This document shows positions 34,016-42,441 of a stretch of 52,755 nucleotides of DNA, piece by piece. The DNA lies in NCBI GenBank assembly GCA_025355765.1, contig JANXZB010000071.1, forward strand, positions 1-52,755, read 5' to 3'. Source of the DNA: Actinomycetes bacterium. GTDB lineage: Bacteria > Actinomycetota > Actinomycetes > Nanopelagicales > Nanopelagicaceae. Each line of letters starts with the position of its first letter. The stretch's first letter is position 1. A program made the position numbers and the translations under genes. The notes under the pieces were generated by a model. It did no database searches. It had not been told where the DNA came from and worked only from the letters and a program-made list of their open reading frames with translations.

Positions 34016-35269
34016 ATGAATAACAATCGATTGTCTAAGCGGTGGTTCAAGAGAGCTCCTCTTGTCGCCGTCGTGGGCGCCGCTCTGGTTGTTCTGAGCG
34101 CATGCTCGGCCTCCACACCAAAAGCAACTCCAACGGCAAGCACCAAGGCGTTGGTAATCGGAATTTCTCTCTCACTCACTGGTGACTTCGCAGATCCAGG
34201 CACGGCCGTAAAGAAGGGCTATGAACTCTGGGCCGACACCGTAAATGCAAAAGGTGGCGTTCTTGGACGACAGGTTGTACTCAAGATTGTTGATGACCTT
34301 TCAAGCCCCACGCAAGTAGTCACCAACTACCAGAACCTCATCACTCGTGACAAAGTGGATCTTGTCTTCGGACCGTTCTCAAGTTTGTTAACGGTTCCAG
34401 CCTCGCAAGTTGCTGACCGTTACAAGTACGCATTTATCGAGTCTGCCGGCGGCGGACCTAAGGTGTTCGCTCAGAAGTTGGGCAACCTCTTCTTCATTCA
34501 GCCAGGACCAATCGTCAAGCAAGGCGATGTATTTGCCGATTACATCTTGGCTCTTCCAGCAGCACAACGACCAAAGACTGCCGCGTATCCATCATTGGAT
34601 GATCCGTTTGCGCAGCCAATTGCCGCCAACATTCAGGCACGCTTCGAAGCAGCGGGAATCAAGACTGTTTATTCAGGTACATACCCTGCAGAAACTCCTG
34701 ACTTGACTCCAATCATGACAAAGGCGATTGCTAGCAAACCAGATGTAATCGTTTCTGGTACGCAGTCACTTGATGCTTACCAGCAAGTGAAGGCGCTCAT
34801 CCAGCTTCATTACAACCCAAAGTGGCTGTACATGAGCAATGGTGCTAACTCACCAGTTGAGTTCCCAAGCAAAGTGGGCGCAGCCAATACAGAAGGCGTC
34901 TTTTCTTCAGGTGACTGGTTCCCAAGCAGTACAGCAACAGGCAGTGCCGATTTCATCAAGGCATACATCGCTAAGTACGGCGGAGATGCAACTGGAATCG
35001 ACAACTCATCTGTTGAGGCTTATGCAGCAGGACAGGTTCTTGAACTCGTTGCTGCAAAGACAGGCAAAGTTGATAACGCAACAATCATCTCCACGCTGCA
35101 CTCCGGAACGTGGGCAACACTGCTCGGCAACCTGTCATGGGATGCAATCGGAGAGCCTCAAGGAAGTTACTTGTTGGTTCAATGGCAGAAGGGCAAGCTC
35201 GTGCCCGTCTATCCAGCAGCAATTGCACAGTCCGCTCCAGAGGCACCAAAGCCAAACTGGGCTGGTTGA
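34016..35269 (+). CDS. Branched-chain-amino-acid-type ABC transporter substrate-binding lipoprotein (LivJ-like)
   Basis: A 417-residue binding protein. The N-terminus is basic (RLSKRWFKR), followed by a hydrophobic run and lipobox LSAC with lipidated Cys30, then a Ser/Thr/Ala/Pro linker. The type-I periplasmic-binding fold begins LVIGISLSLTGDFADPGTAVKKGYELW and continues VLKIVDDLSSPTQVVTNYQNLI and VDLVFGPFSS. The ligand could be a branched-chain amino acid, amide, urea-like or other small molecule; the family name does not fix it. It heads a six-gene operon with two permeases, two ATPases, a beta-hydroxyacid dehydrogenase and an M24 enzyme. GGAAGG ribosome site. Confidence 0.93.
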   Translation: MNNNRLSKRWFKRAPLVAVVGAALVVLSACSASTPKATPTASTKALVIGISLSLTGDFADPGTAVKKGYELWADTVNAKGGVLGRQVVLKIVDDLSSPTQVVTNYQNLITRDKVDLVFGPFSSLLTVPASQVADRYKYAFIESAGGGPKVFAQKLGNLFFIQPGPIVKQGDVFADYILALPAAQRPKTAAYPSLDDPFAQPIAANIQARFEAAGIKTVYSGTYPAETPDLTPIMTKAIASKPDVIVSGTQSLDAYQQVKALIQLHYNPKWLYMSNGANSPVEFPSKVGAANTEGVFSSGDWFPSSTATGSADFIKAYIAKYGGDATGIDNSSVEAYAAGQVLELVAAKTGKVDNATIISTLHSGTWATLLGNLSWDAIGEPQGSYLLVQWQKGKLVPVYPAAIAQSAPEAPKPNWAG

Positions 35270-35279
35270 TAGCAAAGTA

Positions 35280-35335
35280 GGACCCGTTTGATCGGCGGGT
35301 CCAGTGCAATAGCGACGTATTGCGCTGGACCCGCC
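35280..35335 (+). promoter_or_regulatory. Mutually exclusive hairpins between livJ-like and livH-like genes
   Basis: Main hairpin: GGCGGGTCCAGTGCAATA (35294-35311) pairs with 35318-35335 over 18 bp with one G-U pair and a GCGACG loop. Alternative: GGACCCG at 35280-35286 pairs with CGGGTCC at 35296-35302, which is part of the first arm of the main hairpin. Only one can form. No T-run follows, so this is not a classical terminator. Confidence 0.6.
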
Positions 35336-35374
35336 ACAAAACCACTCACTTAGATTTCTTTAGGAGGCAAAAGA

Positions 35375-36253
35375 ATGCATACGCTGATCCAAGGTGTGAT
35401 CTTGGGTGTTCTCACCGGCGGGGTTTATGCGTTGATGGCCTCGGGCCAGACGCTGATCTTTGGTGTGATGAAGGTGGTGAACCTTGCGCAGGGAGCATTT
35501 GTAATAGCTTCTGCTTACCTGGCTTTCACGCTTTTCACTCAATTTGGAATTGACCCACTCGTTGCGGTTCTCATTACGACACCACTTATGTTTGGCATTG
35601 GCGTAGTTGGCCACTGGCTATTTCTTCGACCTCTTCGACGCGAAGACGCGACCGAGCTTTCGATTCTCATTACATTTGCGTTGGCACTGTTAGTTGAAGG
35701 AATTTTGTCCATCACCTATCACACGACCTATCGCAGCATTAATACCTCGTACGCCAACAAGGCTTTTGATATTGGCGGATTCTCTGTATCCGCTGTGCGC
35801 CTCTATGGCTTCATCGTCTCTTGCGCGTTGTTAGTACTTCTTTACGTGATTCTGCAGAAGACACGTTTTGGTCGAGCTATTCGCGCGACGGTTCAGAATC
35901 CGCAATCTGCAACACTGCTCGGCGTTGATTCAAATCGGGTGAAGGCATACGGGTTTGGACTTGGAATCGCGACAGCAGCGGCCTCCGGTTCCATCTATGG
36001 CCTCCTCTTCCCCTTTAACTCGGGAAGTCATTACGACTTAATCTCTAGATTGTTATCCGTTGTTGTACTTGGCGGTCTCGGGTCAATTGGTGGTGCGGTG
36101 CTCGCCGGCGTGATTATCGGCGTCGTATCCTCCGTTGCCGCAGTTACTTGGTCTCCAACGTGGTCGGAAATGACGTTCTTTGTTGTCCTGCTTCTTGTAT
36201 TGCTCATACGCCCACAAGGAATGTTCGGTCGAGTTGAGCGAGGTGCGCTGTGA
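35375..36253 (+). CDS. Branched-chain-amino-acid-type ABC permease (LivH-like)
   Basis: A 292-residue permease with about eight hydrophobic segments. The LivH pattern is clear: GVILGVLTGGVYALMASGQTLIFGVMKVVNLAQGAFVI at the start (read in parts), ATVQNPQSATLLGVD in the ATPase-contact loop, and SVVVLGGLGSIGGAVLAGVIIG near the end. A strong AGGAGG site precedes the ATG. The next permease starts inside its stop codon (GTGA), ensuring equal synthesis. Expression relative to the binding protein is probably lowered by the hairpins upstream. Confidence 0.93.
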   Translation: MHTLIQGVILGVLTGGVYALMASGQTLIFGVMKVVNLAQGAFVIASAYLAFTLFTQFGIDPLVAVLITTPLMFGIGVVGHWLFLRPLRREDATELSILITFALALLVEGILSITYHTTYRSINTSYANKAFDIGGFSVSAVRLYGFIVSCALLVLLYVILQKTRFGRAIRATVQNPQSATLLGVDSNRVKAYGFGLGIATAAASGSIYGLLFPFNSGSHYDLISRLLSVVVLGGLGSIGGAVLAGVIIGVVSSVAAVTWSPTWSEMTFFVVLLLVLLIRPQGMFGRVERGAL

Positions 36254-37302
36254 AATTATCTAAAGAAGGTGCAAGTCCATTCTTTACCCGAATTGGGCTG
36301 GCACGTGGTGGCGTTTTCATAGTCGCCCTGATTGTGATGCCGCAGCTATTTCCACAGCACTGGATATGGAACATGATGTTCTTTACCGTGCTCTACGCCG
36401 CAATGTCGGTCTCATGGAATCTCATAGGCGGTTTTGCTGGGTATCCATCTCTGGGCCATGCGGCATTCTTTGGAATCGGTGCCTACGCGATGGCGGCAAT
36501 TTTCAAGAGTACGCATTTGCTAACTAACGGGTGGCAGCCATTCTTCATCATGCCTTTGATCGGATTGGGATGCGCCATTCTTGCACTACCGATTGGGTTG
36601 ATTGCGATGAGGACTAGGGCGGACGTCTTCGCCATCGTTACTATCACCCTCCTTTTCGTTGCGCAGACTCTTGGATATAACCTCAAGAGTCTCACTGGCG
36701 GAGCTCAAGGTGCCGGCTTGTCGAGGGCTCCCTTCCGCCTGGATATCTTTGAACAACCGTTCTATTTTGCAGCGGTTTCTCTCTTGCTCTTGGCGATGGG
36801 AATCGCTTACTTCATCACGAGAACCAAACTTGGTATGGCATTGACCTCCATTCGTGCTGATGAAGACAAGGCTCGCGGTGTTGGTGTTCGCACCACTGCC
36901 GTGAAGGTGATGGCTTTCGCAGTGAGCGTGGGAATCACTGGAATGGCTGGGGGAATCTGGGCCTATTACTTGGGCTTCATTTACCCACAATTTGCTTTCG
37001 ACCCACTGATCACAATTGCCATTGTCTTGATGACATTTCTTGGGGGTCGCGCGACTGTATGGGGACCGGTTTTGGGCGCGGCAATCTTGATGCCTGCCCA
37101 GCAACTGCTTGCCTACTACGTTGGCGGCAGCCAGATCTATTTGATCGCTTACGCATCGATATTCCTTCTCATCATGCTTCTTCTGCCGCGCGGAATACTC
37201 CCCACGGTACTCAGCAAGCGTCGCCTTGCCTCACTTGCGAAACAGGGAAATATGAGCGGAATTAGCAGCACACCAGCGATTACAGGAGGGAGCAATTCAT
37301 GA
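36250..37302 (+). CDS. Branched-chain-amino-acid-type ABC permease (LivM-like)
   Basis: A 350-residue permease with about eight to ten hydrophobic segments. Landmarks: SWNLIGGFAGYPSLGHAAFFGIGAYA in two runs, TLGYNLKSLTGGAQG, the ATPase-contact IRADEDKARGVGV and ITIAIVLMTFLGGRATVWGPVLGA. It pairs with the LivH-like subunit. GTG start overlapping the previous stop by four bases; the following ATPase gene overlaps its stop by four bases (ATGA). Confidence 0.93.
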   Translation: MKLSKEGASPFFTRIGLARGGVFIVALIVMPQLFPQHWIWNMMFFTVLYAAMSVSWNLIGGFAGYPSLGHAAFFGIGAYAMAAIFKSTHLLTNGWQPFFIMPLIGLGCAILALPIGLIAMRTRADVFAIVTITLLFVAQTLGYNLKSLTGGAQGAGLSRAPFRLDIFEQPFYFAAVSLLLLAMGIAYFITRTKLGMALTSIRADEDKARGVGVRTTAVKVMAFAVSVGITGMAGGIWAYYLGFIYPQFAFDPLITIAIVLMTFLGGRATVWGPVLGAAILMPAQQLLAYYVGGSQIYLIAYASIFLLIMLLLPRGILPTVLSKRRLASLAKQGNMSGISSTPAITGGSNS

Positions 37303-38030
37303 GCGTATTACTGAGCGTCGATAATCTCACTAAGAAATTCGGCGAACTCACCGCTGTGGATGCCTGTTCTTTCACGGTCGAAAAAGGCAGTATCACCGCT
37401 TTGATTGGACCCAACGGTTCGGGCAAGACAACGGTCTTCAACCTGATCACAGGCTACTTACCCTCTGATAGCGGCAAAGTGGAATTCGCCGGCACATCGA
37501 TCCAGGGTCAGAGCCCTGGCACTTTGTACCGCAAGGGCCTTACCCGAACTTTCCAACAGGCGCGCGTCTTTGCCGATCTCACGGTTCAAGAGAACCTTGT
37601 GGTTGCAGGCGGTGGCAGTTGGAAGAATCTTTTCGGTCGCCGAATTACGGCCGATGATCGCGCCAGAGCATCCGAACTTCTTGATGAGTTCAAACTCAGT
37701 CACGTTGCCGATCTGTATGCGAGCGAGCTTTCATGGGGTCAGCGCAAACTGCTCGAGTTTGCCTCGGTTCTCATGAGCAAGCCGCGCCTTGTTTTGTTGG
37801 ATGAACCCACAGCGGGCGTAAATCCGATCTTGATCGAGACAATGGCTACTCACATCCGTTCATACAACGCCGCAGGTGTGACGTTCTTGATCGTCGAACA
37901 CGATATGAGTTTCGTGATGCGCGTTTGTGATCCAGTAATTGTTCTTGACCGCGGCAAAACTATTGCTGCCGGTGATCCTTTGACAGTCCAATCCGACCCC
38001 CGGGTACTCGATGCCTACCTAGGCGATTGA
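37299..38030 (+). CDS. Branched-chain-amino-acid-type ABC ATPase (LivG-like)
   Basis: A 243-residue ATP-binding subunit. Walker A is GPNGSGKTTVFNLITG, the Q-loop lies in RTFQQARVF, the signature is ELSWGQRKLLEFASVL (the W in place of the usual second Gly context is common in LivG), Walker B is LVLLDEPTAGVNP and the switch His is in IVEHDM. It energises transport together with the LivF-like ATPase 13 bases downstream. Insertion after the Walker A region is short, as in actinobacterial LivG proteins. Confidence 0.93.
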   Translation: MSVLLSVDNLTKKFGELTAVDACSFTVEKGSITALIGPNGSGKTTVFNLITGYLPSDSGKVEFAGTSIQGQSPGTLYRKGLTRTFQQARVFADLTVQENLVVAGGGSWKNLFGRRITADDRARASELLDEFKLSHVADLYASELSWGQRKLLEFASVLMSKPRLVLLDEPTAGVNPILIETMATHIRSYNAAGVTFLIVEHDMSFVMRVCDPVIVLDRGKTIAAGDPLTVQSDPRVLDAYLGD

Positions 38031-38042
38031 GGAGACAATCAA

Positions 38043-38822
38043 ATGAAAAACATCAATCTTTCAAATACTGACCTATTGCTAAAGATCACCGACGTAATAG
38101 CGGGTTATGGCTCTGGCATGGTGCTCAAGGGCGTAAACCTTGAACTAAAAAAGGGCGACGTCATGTGCCTTATTGGCCCAAACGGCGCCGGAAAATCTAC
38201 GGTTCTCAAGACTGTCTCTGGTCTTTTAGCTCCCAAAGAGGGAACCGTTGTCTTTGAAGGTCAGGACATCACCGGGCACACACCTAAGGAAAATCTGCGT
38301 AGAGGCATAGTGCATGTACCGCAAGAGCGCTCGCTTTTTCCTGGCATGACAGTCTGGGACAACTTGTTGATGGGTGGATATCTCATCCGAAGCCGGAAAG
38401 TTATTCAGGATCGCATCGATGAAGCGGCGCACATTTTTCCCATCGTCACTCAACGTCGCAATACTCACGCTGGTTCGCTCTCCGGTGGTGAACAGAAGCA
38501 GGTGGAGCTTGCTCGCACTCTGATTTTTGATCCCAAACTCATCTTGCTTGACGAACCTTCAATTGGACTGGACCCAAAGTCTCGTCGTTTGGTCTTTGAA
38601 GCAATTAGAGGATTGGCAACGGCTGGTCGCACGATTTTGCTAGTAGAACAGAACGCCAGATCTGGATTGGCCGCAGCTGATCAAGGGGCAATTCTCGAAA
38701 CTGGTCTTGTGCGGATTACCGGGGTTGCAGCAACGCTTCTTGAGGATCCCGAAGTTGCCCGGCTTTATCTGGGCGCATCCACAATGACTCGCCCACCAGC
38801 CAAGACTCAACAGGAGAACTGA
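38043..38822 (+). CDS. Branched-chain-amino-acid-type ABC ATPase (LivF-like)
   Basis: A 259-residue ATPase. Walker A is GPNGAGKSTVLKTVSG, the LivF-type segment RRGIVHVPQERSLFPGMTVWDNL contains the Q-loop, the signature is LSGGEQKQVELARTL, Walker B is LILLDEPSIGLDP, followed by LLVEQNARSGLAAA. A GAGG-type site lies before the ATG. The dehydrogenase gene begins one base after its stop. Confidence 0.93.
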   Translation: MKNINLSNTDLLLKITDVIAGYGSGMVLKGVNLELKKGDVMCLIGPNGAGKSTVLKTVSGLLAPKEGTVVFEGQDITGHTPKENLRRGIVHVPQERSLFPGMTVWDNLLMGGYLIRSRKVIQDRIDEAAHIFPIVTQRRNTHAGSLSGGEQKQVELARTLIFDPKLILLDEPSIGLDPKSRRLVFEAIRGLATAGRTILLVEQNARSGLAAADQGAILETGLVRITGVAATLLEDPEVARLYLGASTMTRPPAKTQQEN

Positions 38823-38823
38823 C

Positions 38824-39768
38824 ATGACAAATAATTCGAACCCAACTATCGGCTGGATCGGTACGGGGCGCATGGGTTATGCCATGGTTTCTCGTCTCCT
38901 TAATGCAGGGCTGAAGGTGAGTGTTTACAACCGTACCCGTTCAAAGGCAGAACCGTTGGCGGCCTACGGGGCAGAGATAGTCGATACGATCTCCGAATTA
39001 GCAAAGTGCGACATTGTATTCTCGATGGTCTCCGAATCATCAGACTTGCTGCAGGTCACGACTGGCACTGGCGGCGTGCTGACCCAGAAGGTTGCGCCAA
39101 AGATCATTGTCGACTGCTCAACTGTCAGTGTTGAGGCATCTGAGGCAGTTCGCCTTGCGGCGGCAGAACGAGGAACCAAGTACCTTGTGGCTCCGGTTTC
39201 TGGAAATGGGAAAGTCGTAAAAGCTGGAAAGCTGACAATGATTGCTTCGGGCCCGAAGGATGTATTCGAGGAAGTCGAGCCGATCCTCCTTCACATTGTT
39301 AAGGCGGCTACGTATGCAGGTGAAGGCGATTTGGCTCGCCTGGTCAAACTTGCTCACAACATTTTCCTCGGAGTTGTAACTCAGTCCATGGCTGAGATCA
39401 CGATCTTTGCGGAGAAGGCAGGCGTTCCCCGTGCGGCCTTCCTGGAATTTCTCAATGATTCGGTCATGGGATCTATCTTTACTCGTTACAAGAGCCCGGC
39501 CTTTGTTAACCTGGACATGACTCCTACGTTCACGCCAATTCTTTTGCGTAAGGATTTTGATCTTGGCCTTGCTGCCGCGCGAAATCTTGAGGTGCCGATG
39601 CCTATCGCTTCGGCGACACATCAGATTGTTCAACAGGCAGTGGGCCACGGTAACGTTGACATGGACTTCTCGGTGCTGTTGCTTGAGCAAGCTGCTGCCT
39701 CTGGGATGACCCTCACATCAGAGGACGTGAAGATCTCAGACGGACTTGAAAGCGAATCTTCAAACTAG
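38824..39768 (+). CDS. NAD(P)-dependent beta-hydroxyacid dehydrogenase (3-hydroxyisobutyrate dehydrogenase family)
   Basis: A 314-residue dehydrogenase. The dinucleotide fold begins TIGWIGTGRMGYAMVSRLL with NRTRSKAEPL, whose Arg suggests NADP preference. The substrate-site motif is DCSTVSVEASEAVR, then APVSGNGKVVKAGKLTMIASG, and the catalytic Lys lies in RLVKLAHNIFLG. This family oxidises hydroxyacids such as 3-hydroxyisobutyrate, tartronate semialdehyde or related compounds. Being inside the liv-type operon, it most likely acts on the imported compound or its product. GAGAAC-type weak ribosome site; translation is coupled to livF. Confidence 0.88.
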   Translation: MTNNSNPTIGWIGTGRMGYAMVSRLLNAGLKVSVYNRTRSKAEPLAAYGAEIVDTISELAKCDIVFSMVSESSDLLQVTTGTGGVLTQKVAPKIIVDCSTVSVEASEAVRLAAAERGTKYLVAPVSGNGKVVKAGKLTMIASGPKDVFEEVEPILLHIVKAATYAGEGDLARLVKLAHNIFLGVVTQSMAEITIFAEKAGVPRAAFLEFLNDSVMGSIFTRYKSPAFVNLDMTPTFTPILLRKDFDLGLAAARNLEVPMPIASATHQIVQQAVGHGNVDMDFSVLLLEQAAASGMTLTSEDVKISDGLESESSN

Positions 39769-39796
39769 GAACTAGGTCGGTAGGAGGAAGACAGCC

Positions 39797-41044
39797 ATGA
39801 AAAAGGAAGCACCATTATCGGCTCCGGGACACATGGGGGTCGACTACGAGTCTCGTGTTGATTTCGACCGACTTCGCAAGTACCGGATTGGTCGCGCGAA
39901 GGATGCGCTGAACAGTAGTGAGTGCGGTGCGTTCCTTCTTTTCGATTTCTACAACATCCGTTACACCACCCAGACGTGGATCGGCGGTGCCTTAGGTGAC
40001 AAGATGACGCGCTACGCGTTGCTGACTCGTGACGGTGGTGAGCCGATGCTTTGGGACTTCGGGTCCGCCGTGCGCCACCACAAACTGTATTCACCTTGGC
40101 TCAAAGAGGAGAACAACCGTCCTGGAATGTTGGGGATGAGAGGCGCTGTCGCCCCGTCTGCAGGGCTTATGGAATCAGCTATCAAAGAGATCAAGTCACT
40201 GTTGGTGGAGGCTGGCGTGGCGGATCTGCCCGTCGGTGTCGATATCGTGGAGCCGGCTTTTCTCTTTGAAATGCAACGTCAAGGCCTCAAGGTTGTCGAT
40301 GCCCAGCAGTACATGTTGGATGCCCGCGTCATCAAATCCCTTGACGAGATCATGCTTCTTAATCAAGCAGCGGCCATGGTCGATGGCGTTTACCAGAATA
40401 TTGTCGATGTTCTCAAACCTGGTATCCGGGAGAATGAAATTGTTGCCCTTGCAAACAAGCGTCTGTACGAAATGGGCTCCGATCAAGTTGAGGCGATTAA
40501 CGCAATTTCCGGCGACCGTTGCAATCCCCATCCCCACAACTTCACCGATCGAATAATTCGACCAGGAGATCAAGCCTTCTTCGACATCATCCATTCCTTT
40601 AACGGATACCGCACCTGCTACTACCGCACCTTTGCAGTCGGCAGTGCGACCGCAAGCCAACATGACGCGTACACAAAAGCGCGAGAGTGGATGGACGCGG
40701 CCATCGACACCGTTCGAGTTGGTGTGGGCACCGATGAGATTGCACGTGTCTGGCCAAAGGCTGAAGATTTCGGTTTCACCGACGAGCTGGCCGCTTTTGG
40801 ACTTCAGTTTGGTCACGGCCTAGGCCTTGGACTTCACGAACGGCCCATCATCTCGCGCCTAAATAGCCTAGAAAACCCCATAGAAATCAAAGCGGGTATG
40901 GTTTTTGCCCTTGAGACCTACTGCCCAGCCTCTGATGGAATTTCCGCAGCACGCATCGAAGAAGAAGTTGTCGTAACTGAAGGTGGAGTGCATATCTTGA
41001 CGAAGTTCCCCGCACAAGAACTATTCATCGCCAACGAATACTGA
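39797..41044 (+). CDS. M24 (pita-bread fold) metallopeptidase-like enzyme
   Basis: A 415-residue protein with the creatinase/aminopeptidase-P layout: an N-terminal domain (GAFLLFDFYNIRYTTQTW) and the M24 catalytic domain from about 170. Canonical ligands would be Asp, Asp, His, Glu, Glu. Here Asp263 is in FFDII and the His and Glu residues are in FGHGLGLGLHERP, FALETYCP and RIEEEVVV. However, the segment that normally supplies the second Asp reads GYRTCYYRTF, with no acidic residue. The function may therefore be non-peptidase, as in creatinase-, ectoine-hydrolase- or DMSP-lyase-type relatives. GGAGG ribosome site; last gene of the liv-type operon. Confidence 0.85.
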   Translation: MKKEAPLSAPGHMGVDYESRVDFDRLRKYRIGRAKDALNSSECGAFLLFDFYNIRYTTQTWIGGALGDKMTRYALLTRDGGEPMLWDFGSAVRHHKLYSPWLKEENNRPGMLGMRGAVAPSAGLMESAIKEIKSLLVEAGVADLPVGVDIVEPAFLFEMQRQGLKVVDAQQYMLDARVIKSLDEIMLLNQAAAMVDGVYQNIVDVLKPGIRENEIVALANKRLYEMGSDQVEAINAISGDRCNPHPHNFTDRIIRPGDQAFFDIIHSFNGYRTCYYRTFAVGSATASQHDAYTKAREWMDAAIDTVRVGVGTDEIARVWPKAEDFGFTDELAAFGLQFGHGLGLGLHERPIISRLNSLENPIEIKAGMVFALETYCPASDGISAARIEEEVVVTEGGVHILTKFPAQELFIANEY

Positions 41045-41052
41045 TTAACGAG

Positions 41053-41071
41053 TCGTTTCTTTAAGAAACGA
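41053..41071. terminator. Bidirectional hairpin between convergent genes
   Basis: TCGTTTC and GAAACGA form a 7-bp stem with a TTTAA loop, between the M24 stop (41044) and overlapping the malic-enzyme stop (41061). A/T residues flank it on both sides, but no long T-run is present. Confidence 0.35.
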
Positions 41072-42440
41072 TCTGCTTTACCGCCGCGGCAACTGCCTTG
41101 ACCACATTTGGATCAAAGACGCTCGGCACAATGAATGATGTATTGAGTTGTTCTGTCGAAACGCATCCTGCGATTGCTTCTGCGCATGCAACGAGAAGTT
41201 CATCCGTGATCATGTGAGCGTTTGCATCGAGAAGTCCGCGGAAGATTCCGGGGAAAGCCAATACATTGTTGATCTGATTTGGCTGGTCACTTCGTCCCGT
41301 CGCAACGATAGCTGCGTATTTGCGGGCGATGTATGGGTCGATCTCTGGGTCTGGATTGGCAAGGGCAAATACGATCGAATCTTTTGCCATTGAGGCAACG
41401 TCGCTCTCCTTCAAGATATTGCCGGCACTGACTCCGATGAACACATCTGCTCCAACAATTCCCTCGGTCATCTTGCCAACGAAATCATCGGGATTGCAGT
41501 TGTCGATGAACCATTGGCGCATTGGATCTTTCGTCACTGTGCCACTATTGATCGAACCTTTGGAATCAAAAGCAATAATGTTCTTCGCTCCACTGATGGA
41601 GAGTAGGCGCGCGATTGCAGTACCTGCTGCCCCGGCTCCGCTGATGACAATCTTGCAATCACCAATGTTCTTCTTCACTAACTTCAGGGAATTGGTCAAC
41701 GCCGCTAGAACGCAGATAGCGGTTCCGTGTTGGTCATCGTGGAACACAGGGATATCGAGAATCTCGCGGAGACGTCTTTCAACTTCAAAGCAACGAGGTG
41801 CGGAAATATCTTCCAGGTTGATGCCTCCGTAGACGGGGGCAATTAACTGAACTGTCCGTACGATTTCATCGACATCTTGGGTATCCAGGCAAACTGGCCA
41901 AGCATCGACGTCAGCAAAACGCTTGAAAAGTACTGCTTTTCCTTCCATAACGGGAAGTGCCGCGGTAGGTCCGATATTTCCAAGCCCGAGCACGGCTGAG
42001 CCATCTGTAACGATGGCCACGGTGTTTCGCTTGATTGTTAGGCGGCGGGCATCTGTTGGATCATCCACGATGGCTTGGCAGATGCGGGCAACTCCTGGTG
42101 TGTAGGCCCGAGAAAGGTCGTCACGGGTCTTAAGAGGCACCCTTGACTGGACTTCTAGTTTGCCGCCGAGGTGGAGAAGAAAGGTGCGGTCGCTGACTTT
42201 TCGAACGGTTAGTCCTGCATGAGCGCTGATTGCCTTGGTGATTTCCTCAGCGTGGTCGGCATTGATCGTGTCGCAAGTGACATCGACGACGACCTTGTCT
42301 AGTAGAGACTCAACGACATCAAGGGCGGTAATTGTGGCTCCAGCCTTTGTAATTGCCGCCGTCGCTTCTGCTACAGGCTGTGCTGATGGTGCGCCTTCAA
42401 CACGAATTGTGATGCCGTATCCGGGACTAGTCGATGCCAT
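41061..42440 (-). CDS. NAD(P)-dependent malic enzyme with N-terminal ACT domain
   Basis: A 459-residue malic enzyme that decarboxylates malate to pyruvate. Residues about 1-90 form an ACT-like regulatory domain (GITIRVEGAPSAQPVAEATAAI in parts), typical of actinobacterial enzymes. The catalytic part has YTPGVARICQAIV, VAIVTDGSAVLGLGNIG, KAVLFKRFADVDAW, FHDDQHGTAICVLAAL and the nucleotide site VISGAGAAGTAIARLL. The frame is open to 42500, but ATG 42440 gives the family N-terminus and lies one base after the upp stop, so it is translationally coupled to upp. Confidence 0.93.
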   Translation of the reverse strand: MASTSPGYGITIRVEGAPSAQPVAEATAAITKAGATITALDVVESLLDKVVVDVTCDTINADHAEEITKAISAHAGLTVRKVSDRTFLLHLGGKLEVQSRVPLKTRDDLSRAYTPGVARICQAIVDDPTDARRLTIKRNTVAIVTDGSAVLGLGNIGPTAALPVMEGKAVLFKRFADVDAWPVCLDTQDVDEIVRTVQLIAPVYGGINLEDISAPRCFEVERRLREILDIPVFHDDQHGTAICVLAALTNSLKLVKKNIGDCKIVISGAGAAGTAIARLLSISGAKNIIAFDSKGSINSGTVTKDPMRQWFIDNCNPDDFVGKMTEGIVGADVFIGVSAGNILKESDVASMAKDSIVFALANPDPEIDPYIARKYAAIVATGRSDQPNQINNVLAFPGIFRGLLDANAHMITDELLVACAEAIAGCVSTEQLNTSFIVPSVFDPNVVKAVAAAVKQIVS

Positions 42441-42441
42441 A

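Noticed and set aside
40196-40816. Long minus-strand open frame (206 codons) inside the M24 gene
   Set aside because: It is a shadow of the M24 coding sequence with no family resemblance and no start signal; similar shadows at 6025-6540 and 25085-25612 were rejected for the same reason.
39797-41044. Assignment as DMSP lyase DddP
   Set aside because: It shares the fold and some N-terminal motifs, but the catalytic Asp pattern of DddP (FDTD and IDISRT) is not present.
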